Below, piece by piece: positions 37,201 through 48,580 of a stretch of DNA of 64,000 nucleotides. The DNA comes from Branchiostoma floridae (lineage: Eukaryota > Chordata > Leptocardii > Amphioxiformes > Branchiostomatidae), in contig NC_049995.1 of assembly GCF_000003815.2 (NCBI RefSeq), forward strand, positions 1,931,391 through 1,995,390, in the 5' to 3' direction. A model generated the notes under the pieces. The model saw only the letters and a program-made list of their open reading frames with translations. It did not search any database and was not told the origin of the DNA. Each line of letters starts with the position of its first letter. Position 1 is the stretch's first letter. Both the position numbers and the translations under genes were made by a program.

Positions 37201-40200
37201 CATTAATTGAATTAACTCTTCCTGCCAGCTAGACGCAGGTGCAGATGTCGGCTCTGTGGGGTGCAGGGCTCTAGCCAGCGTCCGTTTTTCCGTCAATTGA
37301 CGGAAATTTGTTGCGTCTGACGGAAAAATTTTCAAACCAATCCGTCAACCTTGACGGACAAAAATCCTTGGTGGAAGCTTCAGGCGGCTTGGGGACGCCA
37401 TCCACGGCCGTAAAAGCCACACACTGTTTGTTTTGCTATTGTTATGATTGTTGACAATGTGTGTCGGTGCCCTTTCGCATACGATAATCTCATTAAAACC
37501 CGTTTTTCAAGGTCTCAGTTCAGTCCTTCCAAGGACGTTGGTCCTTCTAATTAATTTTCGCGACGATTGGCTGACGGAAAAAAGTTTCGAGCTGGCTAAA
37601 GCCCTGGTGGGGTGAACGTCCGAAAGGTCATGGCATGGAGAACGAAAGAAAACCAATTTTCCCCCCCAAAAAAGTGCTGTAATTCAAACAGTACTTTATG
37701 CCAAAAATTTTCCTTGGATCATTTTACCAACTATCTTATGCCTATCTATACCAAATGTTACTCATACCAGGGTACAGGGGTGCAAAATATACCGTTATAA
37801 GACCGCCAACAACAGTCGCACGGAGCTAACAGCGCAGCGAAAATACCATCGCTAGCGTTTCAACTTCGGATAACAAGTTATAAGTACTGTTGAACTCAGT
37901 AACGTTAAAGTTTGTTTTTAGTTGCCTTTGACGGTTTGACCTGAAATAGTGTTACGCTAAACTCCTGAAGAGAAGTTAAGTGACTGCTGCGATTATCATA
38001 GATATGCCCCTAAGAACTGATACAATATAAAGCCTTCTGAATAGTCTAAAATGCGAGAGCCTTAGGCGGGCTTCGCTCCCCCTGGCGGGAACACTGCTAT
38101 ATACGGGATCATGAGGCCCCGCTTATGAATATTAATTAGCCTTTGGCCTCCTCTTCGCTGATTGGCTAGGTCTTTGATTCAATTAACTCTCCGGCTGACG
38201 CGCACAGGTGTGGCTCTGTGCGGGGTCACGGAAGGTCACGTCAGGAGGCCAAAAGAAAACAAATTTCCCCTCAGAAAAGTGCCAAAATTAATCATTTTAA
38301 AGTTGTTTATGTCAAAAATTTTACTTGAATCTTGTTACCAAGTATCTAATGCCTATCTATACCAAATTTCAGGTCATTTAATTGTAATACCAGGGTACAG
38401 GAGCCAAAAGTGTCCTTTTTTGGTCAAAAATTGGCCAAAAATCGCAAAAATAAGCATTTTGTTGCACTGTACACCAAAAGTGTTATTGAATTTATATGAA
38501 GGGATTATCAAGGCACAGAATCATAACTGCTAGATTATCAAGGCACAGAATCATAACTGCTAGATTTGAATCAGCACATGCCAAAGTGACAATTATACAG
38601 GCTTATGCTCCGACAGAGGTGAATAGTAATGAAACCAAGGATAGATTTTACTGTCAACTGCAGGGTGTGATTGATAATGTGCATAGTCATGACATCAAAA
38701 TTCTACTCGGTGACTTTAATGCCAAGATCGACGCGAACAGGAGAGACATGCCAAGCTGTATAGGGCCCTTTGGAAGTGCTAAAGAAACAAACGACAATGG
38801 AAATCGACTTATTGGCCTAGTTAGTGTGACAGGCATGAGCATAGGAAATTCATTCTTTGCCCACAAACGTATTCATAAAACCACGTGGACATCTCCAGAT
38901 GGGCGTACTAGAAATGAGATAGACTACATCTGTATTGACCGGAGATGGAGGTCAGCATTGCTTAGTGAGATGTACGTGGATATCGAGGGGCTGACATTGG
39001 TTCTGACCATAAGTATTGGGAAAATTCAGAGTGAAATTCAAGAAACTACAGAAACAAAACAACACCCCTAAACCTTTTGATGTAAAAAAGTTGAGCTCTT
39101 CATGTGAAGTAAATACACAGTACCAAATTGATATCCAAAACAAGTTTGAGGTGCTACAAAGAAGTGATGACATAGAAGAACAGTGGGAGAATATTAGCTC
39201 AGTTATCACGCAGGCCGCAGAGAAGCAGGTCGGTCGCCGAAGGGGCACAAAGAGAGAACGTTGGATCTCTGGAAAAACTTGGGAACTGATTGATGAACGT
39301 AAGACAGCAAAAGCTGCTAGGGACCAAACAAATTCCAACAGTGAGTGGCAAGAGCATGATGTGCATTATCGTTCCTTAGACAAGAGTGTAAAGAAAGCCT
39401 GTAAGAAAGACAAACAGAAGTGGTTGGACGATAAGCATAAAGAAGCACAGGCAGCCGCAGATAGAAATGACTCGCGTACACTATACCGTATTGTAAAGGA
39501 GATAGCCAACCCGAAAGGCAAAGAAACAACAACAGCACCCATTAAGAGCAAAAGCGGTACAGTGCTGACATCAGATGAAGAGCAGGATGCCAGATGGGTC
39601 GAACACTTCCGGGAAGTGCTAAACCAACCAATACCAGAGGAGCTGCTAGAAATAGAAGAGAATGACATCATAGATAGCGTAGAAGTAGACCAATCACCCA
39701 TCACAAAAGCAGAGATAGAAGCAGCTATAGGAAGGCTGAAAAACAACAAGGCCGCAGGGCTTGACAACATCTCGGCTGAACTTCTCAAACATGGTGGAGA
39801 AAAGCTACTCGATGAGCTATCTTACCTGTTCAACCTGATTTGGCAAAAAGAGGAGGTACCAGATGATTGGAGACACGGGGTCATAGTTAAAATAGCCAAG
39901 AAAGGAGACCCCAGCAACTGTAATAACTGGAGGGGAGTAACTCTAACATCTGTACCAGGGAAAGTATTCTGCAGTATAATCCTGCATAGACTAAAAGACG
40001 AAGTGGACAAAGTTTTAAGAGAGGAGCAGGCAGGTTTCAGGAAAGGTAGATCAACTATTGAACAGATCTTCGCCCTTCGTAACATAGTGGAACAGTCGCA
40101 CGAGTACAGAACAGCACTTGCAATCAACTTCATTGACTTTCGAAAAGCTTTCGATTCTGTACATAGAGAATCCCTATGGAAGATTGTTCGAGCTTACGGC

Positions 40201-43200
40201 ATACCTGAGAAGTATATCCCATTATTTTAAATCCTTGTACGAGAACTCTAAGTGTGCATCAAAACCAAGACTGGAGTTACTACAATGTTTGAAGTCGCAA
40301 CAGGGAGTGAACAAGGATGTATTTTATCCCCCTTTCTATTTGTTATTGTCATTGACTTCCTTTTGAAGAAGACCAAACAAGTCGGAGATGGCATAGCTTT
40401 TGGTGACGGGTCACTGAGTGATCTCGACTTCGCAGATGATTTAGCTGCTTTGGCCAATAGTTGTGAGAATCTGCAAGGTTTCACAGAAAGACTCTCTACC
40501 ACAGGGGCGAAAATTGGACTCAGAGTAAGTGGAGAAAAAACCAAAGCAATGACAACAATCCATAATGCAGCACCAATCGTGCTTGAAAATGAAGTAATCG
40601 AGTATGTCGACAAATTCACTTACTTAGGCAGCATTATTACTATGTTTGGTGGCACAGAAGAAGACGTCAAATCTAGGCTTGGCAAAGCTACTGGTATGTG
40701 GCAATACTTGAGAAAATTCTGGCTATCTAAGCAAATCAGTGTACCGTTAAAGTTAAAGTTATTCCAGACTATTGTGATGCCAATAGCCACATATGCATGT
40801 GAATCGTGGAAATGCACTGCAGAGGTAACGCAATCACTAGACACTTTCCAACGTAAATGCCTTAGGACAATCCTAGGCATCTCCTGGCGTGACCACGTCA
40901 CAAATGAAGAGCTCATGCAAAGAGCTAAGGTGCCTCTAGCCAGTGAGACAGTCAGAAGAAGAAGATTGAGATTTGTTGGGCATGTATGGCGTCTATCCGA
41001 CAAAAGAACAACAAAAACAGCTATGTCATGGGCTCCTAAGGGCACCCGCCCCAGGGGCAGGCCTAAAACTACACTAAGACGGACAATCTTGAATGATGGA
41101 AGAAAAATGGGTTTAAACAGTATGGAGAGCATGGCAGTAGCAGCGCAAGACCGCACGCTTTGGAGAAGATATGCTCGACGAGTCGACCAATGCAACAGTG
41201 TTGCGGGAGGAACTAAGGTCTAAGGTCTAAGGTCTGTGTCAAATTTCAGCTCATACGGTTGCAATACCAAGGTACAGGAGCCAAAAGTGTCCTTTTTTGG
41301 TCAAAAATTGGTCAAAAAATCGCAAAAATAAGCATTTTGTTGTACTGTACACCAAAAGTGTTATTGAATTTATATGGGGGTATTATCAAGGCACATCTCT
41401 GTCAAATTTCAGCTCATTTGGTTGTAATACCAGGGTACAGGGGCCAAAAGTGTCCTTTTTTGGTCAAAAATTGGTCAAAAAATCGCAAAAATAAGCATGT
41501 TATCGAATTTATATGGGGGCATTATCAAGGCACATCTCTGTCAAATTTCAGCTCATTTGGCTGTAATACCAGGGTACAGGGGCCAAAAGTGTCCTTTTTT
41601 GGTCAAAAATTGGTCAAAAAATCGCAAAAATAAGCATTTTGTTGTACTGTACACCAAAAGTGTTATCGAATTTATATGGGGGCATTATCAAGGCACATCT
41701 CTGTCAAATTTCAGCTCATTTGGTTGTAATACCAGGGTACAGGAGCCAAAATATACAGTTTTGGTCTAAAATTGACCAAAAAATCTCAATAAAATCATTT
41801 TAGAGGCAGATATGAAAAAACTGAAAAAAAGCATCAAGGTATTGGCCCATTCTACCCCTGTGCCAAATTTCAGGTCATTCGATCCAGGAACGGCGGAGAT
41901 GAATCACTTTGAAGATTTGACAGGAGAAAGAAGAAGCAGAAGAAGAAGAAGAAGAAGAAAGAAGAAACATTACGAATACAATATATTTCACCATACTATG
42001 TATGGCTGAAATATAATAAGGTTGTGTAGTACTACATACTAGTAAGAAAACTATGTTCAACTGATAAACTAAGCTGATTGATATATGCTATCTAGCGTAT
42101 ACAGGGTGCTTTATAACTTAAGCGATTGCATGTCAATGATGGTTCTTCACTCCCTCCCCCAGCCAAGGAAAGCGTCCACTGTCGTCCACCTGCCCCACCA
42201 TCATGATAGACAGGGACCAGGATGTACAGGTGGTGATGGGGGGGTCAGGAGGGATGATGATACCCACTGCAGTAGCTCAGGTGAGACTGCTGATCTACAA
42301 ATATTGGAAAAGTGTGCATTATTTCAAATACATCGTTGAAGAGGTTCATTGTTCAAGAGATCCATGCACAAATATTCCACTAACTTGAAATAAATTGTTT
42401 CAATAAGCAAATTTTACATGTCATACCTTAAAAGGCGTATTTGTGAAGGCTTCTACCAAATTGTATTTGCTTAAAAATATTGCAGCTAAATTTGGTCTGA
42501 GATATGCCAAAACTTGGGTTGCTTACAATGCAAACACTGAACTTCAACATTTTCCCAGAATCACTTGAAAATTGTTTATCAATGCCACCTACTTTAGATC
42601 TGTATCAAGTGTGCTGTGGTGCCAGTGGTTCTGTATCTGTATCTATATAGCCGGTATAACCGCCCTTCGGCGTAACACACCAGCTTCGCAGGCACGCGGC
42701 GCGGCAGCAGCTGGTTATATTACACTGAACGACTCGTCACACCTAACTTTTGCACATCTATATGCAAGTGTTCTCTGAAACTATCCAGAGAAGACGCCCC
42801 TATTGTGCTTGGTGATAACATATTCCACTCTACAATAGTTCTGGGGAAATAGGAATTTTTGAACACATCAATCCTAGGTTGGTAACTCTGGTACTTGAAA
42901 GCATGACTGTTTCTAGTTCGTTTTTGAGCTGGTGTTAGATACTTATCAGTCGGTACGTCCACCAGTTTATTGGTCATTTTGTACATCATACAAAGTCTGG
43001 ACATTTTCCTCCTGTCTTCAAGTGATGTCCACTGCAGATCTGTTTTCATTTTGGTAACACTAGCATTTCTGCTGTAGTTGTTTGTACAGAATCTGGCAGC
43101 TTGGTTCTGTATCCTTTCCAGTTTATCTTAAGTTTGTCTTTCTTTGTATACGGATCCCATACTGTTGCAGCATATTCAAGATTTGGTCTTACCAGTGACG

Positions 43201-46200
43201 TGTATGCAAGTGATTTTACCCTGGCTGGGCATGCCCACAAGTTGCGTTTGATTACTCCCAGTGTCTGTTTAGCCTTGGTTGTTATTTTGTTAACATGGAC
43301 ACCCCTGGGCCACTTCAGTCCAGTTGTTAATGTAACACCGAGGTATGGGTGGGTTTTTGTTGTTGCTAATGTCTGACCACAGAACTGGTAGGGGGATACA
43401 TTTGGGGTTCGTTTGTTTGTTATGTGCATGATATAACATTTATCCGGATTGAACTGCATAAGCCATTTCCTTTGCCACTCTTCCAGGGTGTTCAGATCTT
43501 TCTGAAGAAGTAGTGAATCTTCCTTTGTAGAGAGCTCTACATATAACAGGCAGTCATCTGCGAACAACCTCACACTTGAATCGAGCTGGTCTGGCAAGTC
43601 GTTTATGTACAAGAGGAAGAGCAATGGTCCCAGGACAGTTCCTTGCGGAACTCCAGACGCTACTTTAACTGGAGCTGAGGCCTTCCCTTCTACCACTACA
43701 GTTTGCTCTCTGTTCGTTAGGAAAGCCTTTAACCAATTAAGTGTGGTACCTTGAATTCCATAATGCTCTAGTTTTGATATCAGTCTGCTATGTGGGACTT
43801 TGTCAAAGGCTTTAGTAAAATCAAGAATTGCTAGATCCACTTGTCTTTTGTTGTTCAGTGCCCCAGCTATGTCGTACTGTTAAAATAAGCTGTGTTTCTG
43901 TGGATCGCTTTGCTCTGAAACCATGCTGGTAGTCCGTTAGTACATTGTGGCCTTCCAAGTGTTTCATTATATGGCTATGGATAATGTGTTCAAGTAGTTT
44001 ACAGGAAATACAGGTAAGTGAAACTGGTCTGTAGTTACTGGGGACCGCTCTATCTCCCTTTTTGAAAATGGCGCATACATTTGCATCTCTCCAGTCTTTA
44101 GGAATCTCTCCTGTGTCAAGCGATTGTTGGAAAATGTTAGTTAAAACAGGTGCGATTTCACTGGCTGTCATTTTGAGGAACCAAGGAGGTATTTGGTCTG
44201 GCCCGGATGCTTTGGATGGATTAAGGCCTTGCAGCATTTTCTCTACACCATAAATAGAAATTTCTATTTGTTCCATAGGAGGGGTGCAGGGGTGCCCAAG
44301 AGATGGCATGTCTGTGGTGTCTTCTTCTGTGAATACACTTTTAAACTGTGAACTGAGTGCCTCTGCTTTTTTCTCACTGTCACTAATAATGGTGCTCCCC
44401 ACCTTTAGAGTGGCTACCCCGACAAGGTCTCTCCTCAGGCCTTTTATGTATGACCAGAATGTTTTAGGTTTGTCAGTTATAGCTTCTCCCAGTATGTTTG
44501 CCACGTACTTTGAGTGTGCTGCTCTTATGCTTTTCTGAACTCCTTTTTTTACTTTCTTGTATTTATTCCAGTCTTCCTCTTGTCCTGTTCTCTTAGCTTT
44601 ATTGTAAAGACGCTGTTTCTTCCGACAGTGCCTTCTTAAGTTGCTGTTAAACCAGGGCAGGTTGTAGCTGCTTGATGTCATTTTACTAGGAATATGTTTG
44701 TTCATTGTGTGCTTCATTTTGCCTTTGAAGTCATCCCATTTCTGTGTCACTGACATGTCTTTTGTTCTCATGTTAAAGTTTGTTGCATAGTCCTCAAGGT
44801 CATTCTTGATAGCCGGCTTGTCAGATTTCGTGCGAATATACACTTTCCTTTTTGGTGTTTTGTTCTGTTTGGGTGCCAAGTTCACGTCCACTAGAACCAT
44901 GTCATGGTCACTTATTCCCGGAACTACTGCGGTCTTTTCAATTATGTTTGGGTTGTTAACTAAGACTAGGTCCAAGACATTACCATTTCTGGTTGGTTCC
45001 TGAACTGTTTGGAATAGCCCATGGTTATCCACTAATGCAGTAGTTTCTGTGCCTGTCCTGTATAGTTCTGAGCATTATCTGTTGTGCTGGCATCCCAATT
45101 TATACCGGGGGTATTGAAATCTCCAAGAATGATCACATTGTTGGAGTTTATCTTAGTTCCCACTTTATTTATAGAGCTGTCAAGCTCACCCAGACTATTG
45201 CCCTGGTCCGACGGAGGTCTGTAGTATGTACCAATCATAAGCGGTTTCTTTCCTGTAAGTTGGGTTTGTGTCCAGATTATCTCACAGTCTGTGTCCAGAT
45301 CTGGTCTGTGGGTGACAATCAGATCATCCCTGTTTGCCTGAAAAACACCACCTTCTGGGCCAGTTTGTCTGTCTTTACGGTGTACTATGTAGTTGTCAGG
45401 GAATATTTCACTGCTTGATATGTTTTCATTGAGCCATGATTCTGTGCCCGCTATTATGTCTGGCTTATAAGTGTCAATGACAGTTGCCAATTCAGCAGTT
45501 TTGTTTCGAACACTCTGGCAGTTTACCAGCAGGAGTTTAGCCTTGTTCTTTTTGTGGCCATTACCTCTAGTGTGAGTTTTGCCTTGTTTTGATCTAAGTG
45601 GAGTGGATGTGGCCGTCGGTGTGTCACCTGGCAAACTTGTGCTGGAGTTCAGCGTATCAAATGAATTTACTGAATGGAAGCTGTCGTCAGTGATGTCAAA
45701 CATGTCTGATGCAAAGTTTGGTACGCCGCAGTCACAGCATATCCATGAGTATGATTTGTGGGTTTCTAATACAGTGTATACTTCCGAGCATATCCCAATG
45801 CAGTCTTTGTGATACCATCTATTACAGTCATCACAACAAATGACAGCTTGAGCATTCTGTACAGCCTTGTTACAGCTCCCACAGGGAAACTTCGGTGGTC
45901 TAGGCCCTGGGTTCACCTCAACATCTCCACTTAAGAGCAGTATTAGAATCATTGACAACTTTGTACTATCGTTGTGCATCAGCAATTTGTTGCGGCTGAA
46001 ATAAGTCCCATTCACCCCACTGTGCTTAATCATGAAAGCAAACGTGGCCCAGTCAGAAGTACAGTCAGATCTGAAAGTACATGTGACATTTCCTTCATTT
46101 ACCTATCTGTTTTGTGTTTGGCTGTGACCCTGGTTCGGCTTTGCTGAGCAACAGGCAAAGGGCCAGAAGTATACATGTGCAGTGGAATTCCATTTTGTCG

Positions 46201-47819
46201 ACAGCGACTATTCGAGGTTGTCCAACAATCTCCACACCGTCCGACGGTGCCCGCTGCCCAACAGCGAATACAATACTCAGGATTGTCCAACAATCTCCAC
46301 ACCGTCCGACGGTGCCCGCTGCCCAACAGCGAATACAATACTCAGGATTGTCCAACAATCTCGCCACACCGTCCGACGGTGCCCGTTGTCCAACAGCGAA
46401 TACAATACTCAGGATTGTCCAACAATCTCCACACCGTCCGACGGTGCCTGCTGTCCAACAGCGAATACAATACTCAGGATTGTCCAACAATCTCGCCACA
46501 CCGGCCGATGGTGCCTGCTGTCCAACAGCAAATTGCAAACAATTAATACACAAAGTTATCTGACGATTCGACCCAAGATACGTAAATCAAAATCGTGAGT
46601 TCAGAACAATTAATACACAAAGTTATCTGACGATTCGACCCAAGATACGTAAATCAAAATCGTGAGTTCAGATCAAAAACAGTTTGCGTGCCCTCCCATC
46701 CTGTACGCAATTCACATGCAAATCAGGCGGGACACGATGTAACTCTTACAAAATCCACACGAGTTCTCAAATTACAAGGTGGAGCAGATATATCAGTACA
46801 AAAAATATAAGTGGTTAACCAAATATATGTAATTCAAATCGCCAAATGAGCTATCAAAGTGAGTTCAAGTCAAAAACGGGTTGCGCGCCCTCCCACTCTG
46901 TCCGTAATTCACATGCAAATCCGGCGGGACACGATGTTGAGACTCTTGCAAATTCCACAAGATTTAGCCGTTACAAGTCGAAAGAAATATATCAGTACAA
47001 AAAGTATAAGTGATCCGAGTTACTAACTTAAGTAAACTGTGCAATCATAAGCAGTCCCAGATATCAACATACAACGAAATAAGTATATAAATGGATTCCC
47101 CGGCCCTTCCCTCGGTGTACTTACCGCGGTATACAGCCCTCCCACTCTATAAGCTATTGTTTCAAACCTGTCCGGAATTTGATTTAGATACCGAAAATTT
47201 TACTATTACCGGTGTTACAGGTTCCCGATATGTTTGAGTACTGCCTATACTATAAACTGACAGGGATTAATAATAGTAACTAGCACAAAATACGGTGAAA
47301 TTCAGGAAAATTCTCAGAGCTCTCGTAAGTCGCTGCTGCTCGCCTCCGCGCCTGCGCATGCGCATGGTTAAAATAGAGATAGCAATGTCCCACCCATACA
47401 CCAAAAGGTGTGGGAACTATATGTAAGCTGACAATGTTGGAAGGACTTTAACTTTTTCAGCTTATATATATAACATATTTGTTATGTTAGAATGAAATCT
47501 GTGTACAAGTGATCAAATGTTTCAAACTTGTGCCAATTTCCAGGTTTTTGCTAACATGGAGTGGTTTGGTATGGACCTGGGGGCGGCGGTGGGTAGAGCG
47601 AGAATCCACCACCAACTGGAGCCCAACGTTCTGTACATGGAGCGCAAACTGTGGGACAACCACGAACTGGTGCACCATCTCTCGCACTGGCACTACCACC
47701 CTTCGCCCACGATCTACGACGAGGGGAGTTACGCCGCGGTGCAGGTTATACGTAGGGAAGGGAAGGAGATACAGGCATGTAGTGATCCCCGTAAAGGGGG
47801 AAAACCTGCCGGCTACTGA
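31260..47819 (+). CDS. Gamma-glutamyltransferase (GGT1/5-type), complete
   Basis: A membrane-bound ectoenzyme that transfers or hydrolyses the gamma-glutamyl group of glutathione. Exons 31260-31529, 33450-33637, 33933-34030, 34285-35248, 42163-42280 and 47544-47819 join in frame to 637 residues. Residues 1-53 form an unusually long cytosolic tail with an acidic stretch ([11 protein letters not shown]); about 54-73 are the type II signal anchor. Family landmarks are [35 protein letters not shown] (substrate-binding Arg), the autocleavage/catalytic Thr443 in [10 protein letters not shown] (codon 35055-35057), [34 protein letters not shown] and the C-terminal [12 protein letters not shown]. All key residues are present, so it should mature into large and small subunits. 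GGT7-type proteins lack this C-terminus. Introns 4 and 5 (6.9 and 5.3 kb) hold transposons. The promoter falls in or near the 100 N gap. Confidence 0.97.
31530..33449. other. GGT intron 1, no recognised feature
   Basis: AT-rich intronic sequence with good splice borders (AAG|GTAAGT and TCACCAG|GG). I see no repeat, RNA gene or additional exon. Confidence 0.6.
36690..38230 (+). repeat. Diverged tandem duplication of about 550 bp in GGT intron 4
   Basis: The block at about 36690-37255 resembles 37800-38220. Shared, in order, are: GTCGCACGG with AACGGCGCAGCGAA, AAGTGACTGCTACGATTATC, GGGCTTCGC, CCCGCTTATGAATATTAATT, CTCTTCGCTGATTGGCT, ATTAACTCT and GGCTCTGTG. After GGCTCTGTG both continue into similar downstream sequence (AAAATTTTCCTTGGATC compared with AAAATTTTACTTGAATC), with a MITE interrupting the left copy. 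Non-coding. Confidence 0.8.
37264..37606. mobile_element. hAT-type non-autonomous element (MITE), 343 bp
   Basis: Ends CAGGGCTCTAGCCAGC and GCTGGCTAAAGCCCTG form 16 bp terminal inverted repeats with one mismatch. They are flanked by an 8 bp direct repeat GTGGGGTG at 37256-37263 and 37607-37614. An 8 bp duplication with CAGGG ends is characteristic of hAT transposons. Several TGACGGA motifs in both orientations lie near the ends, as expected for subterminal transposase-binding repeats. There is no transposase ORF. The paralogous block to the right lacks the element at the equivalent point (about 38215-38225). Confidence 0.9.
38370..38505 (+). repeat. Intronic tandem repeat, unit left of the LINE
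   Basis: This unit contains GTAATACCAGGGTACAGG, CCAAAAGTGTCCTTTTTTGG and AAATCGCAAAAATAAGCATT, the same unit that recurs at 41237-41770 on the other side of the LINE. A weaker match at about 37690-37790 suggests a longer ancestral array. Confidence 0.85.
38506..41236 (+). mobile_element. RTE-like LINE, 5'-truncated and frameshifted
   Basis: Plus-strand remains encode the C-terminal half of an APE endonuclease ([30 protein letters not shown], then GADIGSDH in another frame). A reverse transcriptase follows ([71 protein letters not shown], then after a shift [20 protein letters not shown] and the active site [10 protein letters not shown]). The C-terminus is typical of RTE-type elements ([27 protein letters not shown]). 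Frameshifts near 38990-39015 and 40225-40255 make it inactive. It ends in CTAAGGT short tandem repeats (41213-41236). A 30 bp tandem duplication (38503-38562) marks the 5' junction. Clade assigned by motif memory only. Confidence 0.85.
41237..41770 (+). repeat. Tandem repeat right of the LINE, about four units
   Basis: The phrase AATACCAGGGTACAGG recurs at about 41265, 41426, 41566 and 41729 (spacing about 161, 140 and 163 bp). The 140 bp unit lacks the TTTGTTGTACTGTACACC segment. Same repeat as at 38370-38505, so the LINE sits inside the array. Confidence 0.9.
41934..41967 (+). repeat. (AGA)n microsatellite
   Basis: A purine triplet run (AGAAGAAG...), slightly interrupted, in GGT intron 4 about 200 bp before exon 5. 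No function inferred. Confidence 0.95.
42630..46060 (-). mobile_element. CR1/L2-type LINE with 2A, PHD finger, APE and RT (frameshifted)
   Basis: A nearly full-length minus-strand element in GGT intron 5. The N-terminal frame (46033-45032) has a 2A-like motif, a PHD-type zinc finger ([23 protein letters not shown]) and the APE endonuclease start ([42 protein letters not shown]). The next frame (45032-43821) has the endonuclease end ([22 protein letters not shown]) and the RT start ([20 protein letters not shown]). A third frame (43840-43046) has the RT core ([39 protein letters not shown], active site [11 protein letters not shown]). 43049-42720 encodes the C-terminus. The three frame breaks make this copy dead. 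The 3' end has ATACAG-type repeats (about 42630-42646). Confidence 0.92.
45902..45928 (-). other. 2A-like ribosome-skipping motif in the LINE ORF
   Basis: The LINE frame reads GDVEVNPGP about 36-44 codons after its first Met, preceded by a hydrophobic stretch (MILILLLS). This fits the 2A consensus D-V/I-E-x-N-P-G-P. In the family such sequences make ribosomes skip the Gly-Pro bond, releasing the N-terminal peptide and continuing with Pro. The PHD finger follows directly, so the product would be separated from a short hydrophobic leader. Confidence 0.9.
46213..46535 (+). repeat. Minisatellite, alternating 65/67 bp units
   Basis: GATTGTCCAACAATCTC recurs at about 46214, 46281, 46346, 46413 and 46478. 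Units alternate between CTCCACACC and CTCGCCACACC types, so the real period is a 132 bp pair. It creates open frames in several frames on both strands, which are artefacts of the repeat. Confidence 0.95.
46541..46674 (+). repeat. 67 bp tandem duplication
   Basis: The stretch AATTAATACACAAAGTTATC through AAATCGTGAGTTCAGA occurs twice with near identity, directly after the minisatellite. Confidence 0.95.
46675..47025 (+). repeat. Diverged tandem duplication, about 197 bp
   Basis: Two units share, in order, TTGCGTGCCCTCCCA or TTGCGCGCCCTCCCA (46684 and 46881), AATTCACATGCAAATC, GGCGGGACACGATGT and ATATATCAGTACAAAAA. Intronic and non-coding. Confidence 0.85.
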
Positions 47820-47927
47820 GGGGGTCATTTTATGTTATGTCATACATGGGACATGATAACGTTTCAGGTACAAGTGTTCTAGATCAGTTAGTATTTCACT
47901 GTATTATACAGGCTTTTACAATGCATT

Positions 47928-48362
47928 ATCATATAGCCAGGCGCCGCGGACCAATCAGAAGGCCCCGTTCCACGTTTGTTATGACGCCGTAACACAAAGA
48001 TTCCCGCCAGCCCAGCGTGTATCGCCCTTCTGATTGGTCAGAATGAATCGACACCGGTGATTCATTCTGACCAATCAGAAGGAGCGATACACACTGGATA
48101 TGAAGGCATTGGCCAATTAAAATGAGCGAAACATATGCCAGAGCAGAGGGAATAAGTACAGACTGCAAGAAGGGGGGAATGACTCCTTCTGTTAACATTG
48201 ATGTTCTAAAGAGCCAAAGACTACAATGTTACCAATATTTTCTGAGGAAATTTTGGTTTCAAAATGCAATCTGTAATCTCCTTACAAATGTATGTACCAA
48301 AGAACATATGTGAATTTTCAGAAATTCGACAAAGGAATTCACACGTATAGTACCAAGGGATC
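47928..48362. mobile_element. Interspersed CCAAT-rich repeat, right copy (uninterrupted)
   Basis: Inverted relative to the copy at 1-1800 and lacking its 1.3 kb internal segment. It contains at least four CCAATCAG/CTGATTGG motifs, including an inverted pair around 48022-48085. No ORF. It lies just 108 bp after the GGT stop codon, so it may be part of or next to the GGT 3' UTR. Confidence 0.8.
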
Positions 48363-48417
48363 TATGCGTCATACAGGAGTTTGCAAGTTTGGGTAGGCTG
48401 TATGATAATAATATTAA

Positions 48418-48580
48418 TGACCCGCCTGTTCCTCGGTGTACATGGCATCATAACGCCTGGTCCTTTGCTATTACCACCTCATAAAACCACCTCGTTCGCT
48501 TCGCTCACTCGGTGGTTTTATTCGGTGGTTATAGCAAAGGACCAGGCGTTATGACACCATATACACCTCGGGGCGGGTCA
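48418..48580. mobile_element. Foldback MITE, 163 bp, with TTAA target duplication
   Basis: TGACCCGCC at the left end and GGCGGGTCA at the right end are inverted repeats that extend imperfectly inward for about 60 bp (through ATAACGCCTGGTCCTTTGCTA). TTAA flanks both ends (48414-48417 and 48581-48584). TTAA duplication is the hallmark of piggyBac-type transposition. The loop includes the near-palindrome TTCGCTTCGCTCACTCGG. Confidence 0.85.

Noticed and set aside
46095..46598. Overlapping ORFs of 120-150 codons on both strands
   Set aside because: Produced by the 65/67 bp minisatellite, open in several frames at once; repetitive composition and no known domain.
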